DNA of 10,656 bases from positions 1-10,656 of the forward strand of contig JAKFXV010000169.1 of NCBI GenBank assembly GCA_021731205.1, written 5' to 3'. Under the pieces are notes generated by a model. The model did not search any database. It saw only the letters and a program-made list of their open reading frames with translations, and had not been told where the DNA came from. A program made the translations under genes and the position numbers. Source of the DNA: Nocardioides sp. (lineage in GTDB: Bacteria; Actinomycetota; Actinomycetes; Propionibacteriales; Nocardioidaceae). Shown piece after piece: positions 6,346 through 10,656 of this stretch. Every line of letters starts with the position of its first letter. Position 1 is the first letter of the stretch.

Positions 6346-6359
6346 GTGACGCCGTGAGC

Positions 6360-8270
6360 ATGGAGACGGCGGCGTGGACCTCGATGTACCACGCCATGAT
6401 CACCAACGAGGAGCGCCGACCCTTCTCGTGGCAGACCGTGCGTCGCATCGGGGCTTTCGTGCCGGCCCAGCGGGGGTCACTGACCGCGTTCTTGGTGGTG
6501 AGCATCGCCGGCGCCTTCGTTGCCGTCGCCACCCCCGTCCTGGCGGGCTGGGTCGTCGACGCGATCATCGAAGGCGACTCACAACGGCGGGTGGTCGGCC
6601 TGGCCCTGCTGATCGCACTCATCGCGTTGGCCGAAGGAGCTTTGGGCCTCCTGGGCTGGTGGTTGTCGTCGCGGATCGGGGAGCGGCTGATCCTCGACCT
6701 GCGCACGACCGTGTTCGACCACGTGCAGTCGATGCCGATCGCGTTCTTCACGCGAACGCGCACCGGTGCTCTGGTGAGCCGCTTGAACAACGACGTGATC
6801 GGCGCCCAGCGCGCGTTCAGCGATGTCCTTTCACGGGTTGTCACGAACGTGGTCATGTTGGTCTTGACCCTGGTCGTGATGCTCGGCATCTCGTGGCAGT
6901 TGACCCTTGCGGCGCTGACTCTGCTGCCGGTGTTCTTGGTCCCGGCTCGCTTCATCGGCCGCCGGCTCGCCGGGCTGCAACGCGAGTCGGCCCAGCTCGA
7001 CGCGGACATGGCGACCCGGATGACCGAGCGGTTCTCGGCGCCGGGTGCCATGTTGGCCAAGCTGTTCTCGCGGCCGGCCGAGGAGTCACGCGAGTTCGCC
7101 GTGCGCGCCAGTCGAGTCCGCGACATCGGCGTCAAGTCCTCGCTGGTCCAGGCGAGTTTCGTGATCGCGCTCACCACGGTGTCAGCACTGGCGCTCGCGC
7201 TCGTCTACGGCCTCGGCGGGTCGCTCGCCCTCACCGGCACCCTCCAGGCCGGGAGCGTGGTCTCGATGGCCTTGTTGTTGACCAGGCTCTACGCGCCGCT
7301 GACCGAGCTGGCCAGCGCACGGGTGGAGATCATGAGCGCGCTGGTGAGTTTCGAGCGGGTCTTCGAAGTCCTCGACCTCGCCCCGCTGATCACCGATTCG
7401 CCCGATGCCACCACCCTGCCCGACGGACCGCTGTCGGTGGAGTTTCGCGACGTGCGCTTCGCCTACCCCTCTGCGGAGGCAGTGTCGTTGGCCTCGCTCG
7501 AGGACGTCGCTGTGCTCGATGAACGGGCCGGCATCGAGATCCTGCACGACCTCGACTTCCGCATCGAAGCGGGTCAGCTGGTTGCGCTGGTCGGTTCATC
7601 GGGCGCCGGCAAGTCGACGATCGCAGCGCTGGTCCCCCGCTTGTACGACGTCGACGCGGGCACCGTGCTACTCGGCGGTCTCGACGTCCGTGGGCTGCGG
7701 GCCGACGCGATCCAGGCGGCGGTGGGGATGGTCACCCAAGACGGGCATCTGTTCCACGAATCCGTTCGCGCCAACCTACGGCTCGCCGCACCCGAGGCCG
7801 ACGACGAAGAACTGTGGGAGGCACTGCGGCGGGCCCACGTCGCGGACGTCATCGCTGCCCTCCCCGACGGTCTCGACACTGTCGTCGGCGAGCGGGGATA
7901 TCGGTTCTCAGGGGGCGAGCGCCAGCGGCTCACGATCGCGCGGTTGCTGCTCGCTCGGCCACGGATCGTCGTACTCGATGAGGCGACCGCCCATCTGGAC
8001 TCGGAGTCCGAATCGGCGGTCCAGGCCGCGCTGGGCGAGGCGCTGAGCGGCCGGACCGCACTCGTGATCGCACACCGGTTGTCGACCGTGCGCGAGGCGG
8101 ACCAGATCCTGGTGGTCGAGGACGGCAGGATCGTGGAACGAGGCACCCACGAGGAACTGTTGCTCCTCGGGGGACGCTACGAGGTGCTGCACCGCACCCA
8201 GTTCTCGACGACGTCGCCGACAGCGGACGCGGACACGACCGAGCAACTGCACCAGGGCTCAGGCGTCTGA
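6360..8270 (+). CDS. ABC exporter half-transporter (fused membrane and ATPase domains)
   Basis: This 636-residue protein has an exporter-type membrane domain fused to a nucleotide-binding domain and should work as a dimer. About six hydrophobic segments lie within residues 42-310, with the coupling sequence [17 protein letters not shown] at 129-145. The ATPase has A-loop Tyr369, Walker [10 protein letters not shown] (412-420), Q-loop Gln460, signature FSGGE (516-520, in place of LSGGQ), Walker [10 protein letters not shown] (535-543) and switch His572, so it should hydrolyse ATP. About 20 extra residues (371-392) are inserted after the A-loop. Substrate is unknown; the family includes lipid, peptide and drug exporters. 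The frame is also open from GTG 6354 and TTG 6342, and the TTG would overlap the lipoprotein stop; ATG 6360 is chosen because homologues I recall begin near ETAAWTS. None has a strong ribosome-binding site. The 3' end overlaps metG by 12 bases on the opposite strand. Confidence 0.92.
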   Translation: METAAWTSMYHAMITNEERRPFSWQTVRRIGAFVPAQRGSLTAFLVVSIAGAFVAVATPVLAGWVVDAIIEGDSQRRVVGLALLIALIALAEGALGLLGWWLSSRIGERLILDLRTTVFDHVQSMPIAFFTRTRTGALVSRLNNDVIGAQRAFSDVLSRVVTNVVMLVLTLVVMLGISWQLTLAALTLLPVFLVPARFIGRRLAGLQRESAQLDADMATRMTERFSAPGAMLAKLFSRPAEESREFAVRASRVRDIGVKSSLVQASFVIALTTVSALALALVYGLGGSLALTGTLQAGSVVSMALLLTRLYAPLTELASARVEIMSALVSFERVFEVLDLAPLITDSPDATTLPDGPLSVEFRDVRFAYPSAEAVSLASLEDVAVLDERAGIEILHDLDFRIEAGQLVALVGSSGAGKSTIAALVPRLYDVDAGTVLLGGLDVRGLRADAIQAAVGMVTQDGHLFHESVRANLRLAAPEADDEELWEALRRAHVADVIAALPDGLDTVVGERGYRFSGGERQRLTIARLLLARPRIVVLDEATAHLDSESESAVQAALGEALSGRTALVIAHRLSTVREADQILVVEDGRIVERGTHEELLLLGGRYEVLHRTQFSTTSPTADADTTEQLHQGSGV

Positions 8271-10082
8271 GAGCCTGGCCAGCTCCTCGTCCACCACCGA
8301 CGGGTCGTACTTCGTGAACACCGGAGCCGGCAGCCCGATGGGCCGACCCACCTCCACGGGGACCGACCTCCACTCCGGTGTCGCCGCATAGTCCCCGGTG
8401 ATGACCGGATAGCCCCCGAGGCCCGCCCCGGCACCCGGGTCGAGGTCGACGACGCGTTCGGCACGGGGCATCGGCATAAACTCCCCCGCTCCACCCAACA
8501 CGACATGGACCCGGTTGGCAGCGTGCGGCAGGAAGGGGGCGAGCAGGGTGTTGCAATCGCTGACGCACTGAGCGGCCACATGCAAGACGGTGCCCATCCG
8601 CTCGCGTTGACCGGGATCCTTCATCTTGTAGGGCTCGGTCACCGTGAGGTACTTGTTCACCTCGCCCACGACTCGCATCGCCTCCGCGATAGCCGCCCGT
8701 TGCCGATGACGACCGATCAGGTCCCCGACGGTGTCGAACCCTCGGCGCACCGCTGCCAACACGTCCTCGTCGACCGACTCCAGCGCACCCGCAGCAGGGA
8801 TCTCGCCGAAGTTCTTCGCGATCATCGTCGCGGTGCGATTCACCAGGTTCCCCCACCCAGCGACCAGCTCGGAGTTGTTGCGCTGGATGAACTCCGCCCA
8901 GGTGAACGCCGAGTCCGAGGTCTCCGGGCCAGCGGCGCAGATGAAGTAGCGCAACGGGTCAGGGCCGTACCTCGCCAGCACGTCACGGACGTACAACACG
9001 TGACCGCGACTCGACGAGAACTGTTGATCACCCATGGTCAAGAACTCGCTCGAGACCACTTCGGTCGGCAGGTTCAGCACTCCGTAGGCGCCGGGAGAAC
9101 CGCCGTGCGCACCCGCGCCGGCGTACGCCAGCAGTTCCGCGGGCCAGATCTGGGAGTGGAAGGTGATGTTGTCCTTGCCCATGAAGTAGTAGGCCAACGA
9201 GTTCTCCCCCTCGGCCGCGGGATTCCACCATTCGCGCCAGCGCTCGGGATCGCCCGTGCGCCTGGCCCACTCGATGCTGGCCGAGAGGTAGCCGATCACC
9301 GCGTCGAACCAGACATAGAGCCGCTTCGAGGCGTTCTCCTCCCAACCCGGCAACGGGATCGGGATACCCCAGTCGATGTCGCGGGTCATCGCGCGTGGGC
9401 GGATGTCTTCCAAGATGTTCTGGCTGAACTTGATCACGTTGGGCCGCCACGTCCCTGATGCCTCGCGTTCGTCGAGCCACTCGCCGAGCGCCCCGGCCAG
9501 TGCCGGGAGGTCGAGGAAGAAGTGCTGGGTCTCCACGAAGACGGGCGTCTCGCCGTTGATCTTGCTCCGCGGGTCGATCAGGTCGGTGGGGTCGAGCTGG
9601 TTGCCGCAGTTGTCGCACTGGTCCCCGCGCGCTTCGGGGAACTTGCAGATCGGGCAGGTGCCCTCGATGTAGCGGTCAGGAAGGGTGCGGCCCGTGGAGG
9701 GGCTGATCGCCCCCTGAGTGGTCTGTTCGACCATGTAGCCGTTGGCGTGCACCGTGCGGAAGAGCTCCTGGGCGACCAGGTAGTGGTTGCCGGTTGTGGT
9801 GCGCGTAAAGAGGTCGTACGACAGCCCGAGGTCGACAAGATCGTCGACGATGACGGCGTTGAACGTGTCGGCAAGCTCCTTGGCGCTGACCCCGGCCGCG
9901 TCGGCCGCAACCAGGATCGGTGTGCCGTGCTCGTCAGTGCCGGAAACCATCAGCACGTCGTGGCCCGCCATGCGCATGTAGCGGCTGAACACGTCGGACG
10001 GCACACCGAAGCCCGCGACATGGCCGATGTGGCGTGGACCGTTGGCGTAGGGCCAGGCGACTGCCGACAGGATCTTGCTCAT
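8259..10082 (-). CDS. metG: Methionyl-tRNA synthetase
   Basis: This essential class I synthetase charges tRNA-Met with methionine. The 607-residue protein has the HIGH motif at 18-21 ([10 protein letters not shown]), a zinc knuckle CPIC...CDNC (Cys143, 146, 156, 159) in the connective-peptide domain, and FSSSR at 355-359 in place of KMSKS. The last substitution occurs, as I recall, in other actinobacterial MetRS, so it does not signal inactivity. [15 protein letters not shown] (258-272) and the helical anticodon-binding region, from about 400 ([16 protein letters not shown]) onward, fit the family. There is no appended C-terminal dimerisation (Trbp111-like) domain. The ATG at 10082 is supported by AGGA seven bases upstream. 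The stop lies inside the end of the convergent ABC gene, leaving no room for a separate terminator. The CHAT-domain gene ends 37 bases upstream on the same strand. Confidence 0.97.
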   Translation of the reverse strand: MSKILSAVAWPYANGPRHIGHVAGFGVPSDVFSRYMRMAGHDVLMVSGTDEHGTPILVAADAAGVSAKELADTFNAVIVDDLVDLGLSYDLFTRTTTGNHYLVAQELFRTVHANGYMVEQTTQGAISPSTGRTLPDRYIEGTCPICKFPEARGDQCDNCGNQLDPTDLIDPRSKINGETPVFVETQHFFLDLPALAGALGEWLDEREASGTWRPNVIKFSQNILEDIRPRAMTRDIDWGIPIPLPGWEENASKRLYVWFDAVIGYLSASIEWARRTGDPERWREWWNPAAEGENSLAYYFMGKDNITFHSQIWPAELLAYAGAGAHGGSPGAYGVLNLPTEVVSSEFLTMGDQQFSSSRGHVLYVRDVLARYGPDPLRYFICAAGPETSDSAFTWAEFIQRNNSELVAGWGNLVNRTATMIAKNFGEIPAAGALESVDEDVLAAVRRGFDTVGDLIGRHRQRAAIAEAMRVVGEVNKYLTVTEPYKMKDPGQRERMGTVLHVAAQCVSDCNTLLAPFLPHAANRVHVVLGGAGEFMPMPRAERVVDLDPGAGAGLGGYPVITGDYAATPEWRSVPVEVGRPIGLPAPVFTKYDPSVVDEELARLSDA

Positions 10083-10119
10083 GGCCGAATCCTATTGACC
10101 GGCCGTCGAGGAGCGGCGC

Positions 10120-10656
10120 CTACCACCCCGAGCCGTAACAGGCGAAGGCTGCCAGCGCGTCCACCGCGGTCAGGGCCTCCGCCAACGCTTGAGCTGGAGC
10201 ACTCCCCGAAGCCAGTTGCCGATGCACCAGCGGCAACAGTTCTGCGGCTGCGTCGTCGTTGACGGCAGCGGGCGACGCGATCACGCAGCGGGTGCCCGCG
10301 TGCAACCACGCGGTCGTCATGCCCACCAACTCCTCAGCGCCACGCACGGTCGAACGGCCCAGCTCGCAGGCAGACAGCAACACCACCTCAGGCACCTGCG
10401 ACAGCTGATCGATGTCGTAGCCGAACCACGGCCCACCCGTGAGCTCCACCCCGGAGAACAGCGGGTTGTCAGCCGAGTGCCGGCCGTGGGCGGCCACATG
10501 CAGCACGTCCACCTCGGCTGCGATCCGGCTCACCTCGGCGGCCGGGCCGTTGATCGACACCTGTGCGGCGGATCCCCACGCGAGAGCCGCCCGTCGTACC
10601 TCCTCGGCGGCACGAGCCACGCCCGGCCCGCTGACGAACCCGGCCCTGGGATACGA
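10120..10656 (-). CDS. CHAT-domain (caspase-like) protein, C-terminal part only
   Basis: The frame is open from the stop at 10120 to the window edge, giving 178 C-terminal residues; the true start lies outside. CHAT domains are caspase-fold cysteine protease domains, often placed after TPR repeats. The fragment has VLHVAAHGRHS with the probable catalytic His at codon 10486-10488 and VVLLSACELGRS with the probable nucleophile Cys at 10366-10368, so the dyad is intact. The DNPLFSGVELTGG segment between them and the closing AFACYGSGW are also typical. What precedes the domain, and hence what activates the protein, cannot be seen. It lies 37 bases upstream of metG on the same strand; with no clear promoter in that gap, metG may be partly read from it. 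A link to defence, as for CHAT proteases that work with gasdermin or type III CRISPR, is not shown here. Confidence 0.88.
   Translation of the reverse strand, partial: SYPRAGFVSGPGVARAAEEVRRAALAWGSAAQVSINGPAAEVSRIAAEVDVLHVAAHGRHSADNPLFSGVELTGGPWFGYDIDQLSQVPEVVLLSACELGRSTVRGAEELVGMTTAWLHAGTRCVIASPAAVNDDAAAELLPLVHRQLASGSAPAQALAEALTAVDALAAFACYGSGW

Overview
The window comes from the chromosome of a high-GC actinobacterium. The evidence is the GC-rich codon usage, GTG starts and an Rv2462c-Rv2465c-like gene neighbourhood: trigger factor, an Nei1-type DNA glycosylase and ribose-5-phosphate isomerase B lie close together, as tig, nei and rpiB do in Mycobacterium tuberculosis. Several proteins look like those I remember from Nocardioidaceae and Streptomyces, so a Nocardioides-like host is my guess, not something the sequence proves.

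Left part (1-4428, all minus strand). Read in the direction of transcription, it holds rpiB, nei and a membrane-anchored SpoIIE/PP2C-type phosphatase, packed so tightly (8-base overlap, then an 8-base gap) that they are probably one operon. A tRNA-Gly(TCC), a tRNA-Pro(TGG) and tig follow. Between the two tRNAs lies a 46-bp tandem repeat built from the 3' end of tRNA-Gly in both orientations. A 12-bp tandem repeat sits just beyond the tig stop codon.

Centre (4429-4653). This is the divergent intergenic region between rpiB and a plus-strand gene cluster. Most of it is six full and two degenerate copies of a 21/22-bp direct repeat.

Right-centre (4654-8270, plus strand). The cluster encodes an alkyltransferase-like (ATL) protein with PWWR in place of the PCHR active site, a lipoprotein with a gluzincin-type metalloprotease signature (HELTH, then a Glu 16 residues later), and a half-size ABC exporter whose start region abuts or overlaps the lipoprotein stop. 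The lipoprotein-exporter pair is the least understood part of the window.

Right end (8259-10656, minus strand). metG (methionyl-tRNA synthetase) runs tail to tail into the ABC gene with a 12-base overlap. Upstream of metG is the C-terminal end of a CHAT-domain (caspase-like) protein that runs off the window edge with its His and Cys catalytic residues intact.

I found no mobile element, phage gene, CRISPR array or rRNA. Most of the window is core chromosome. The points of interest are the three repeat arrays, the lipoprotein-protease/ABC pair and the CHAT protein.
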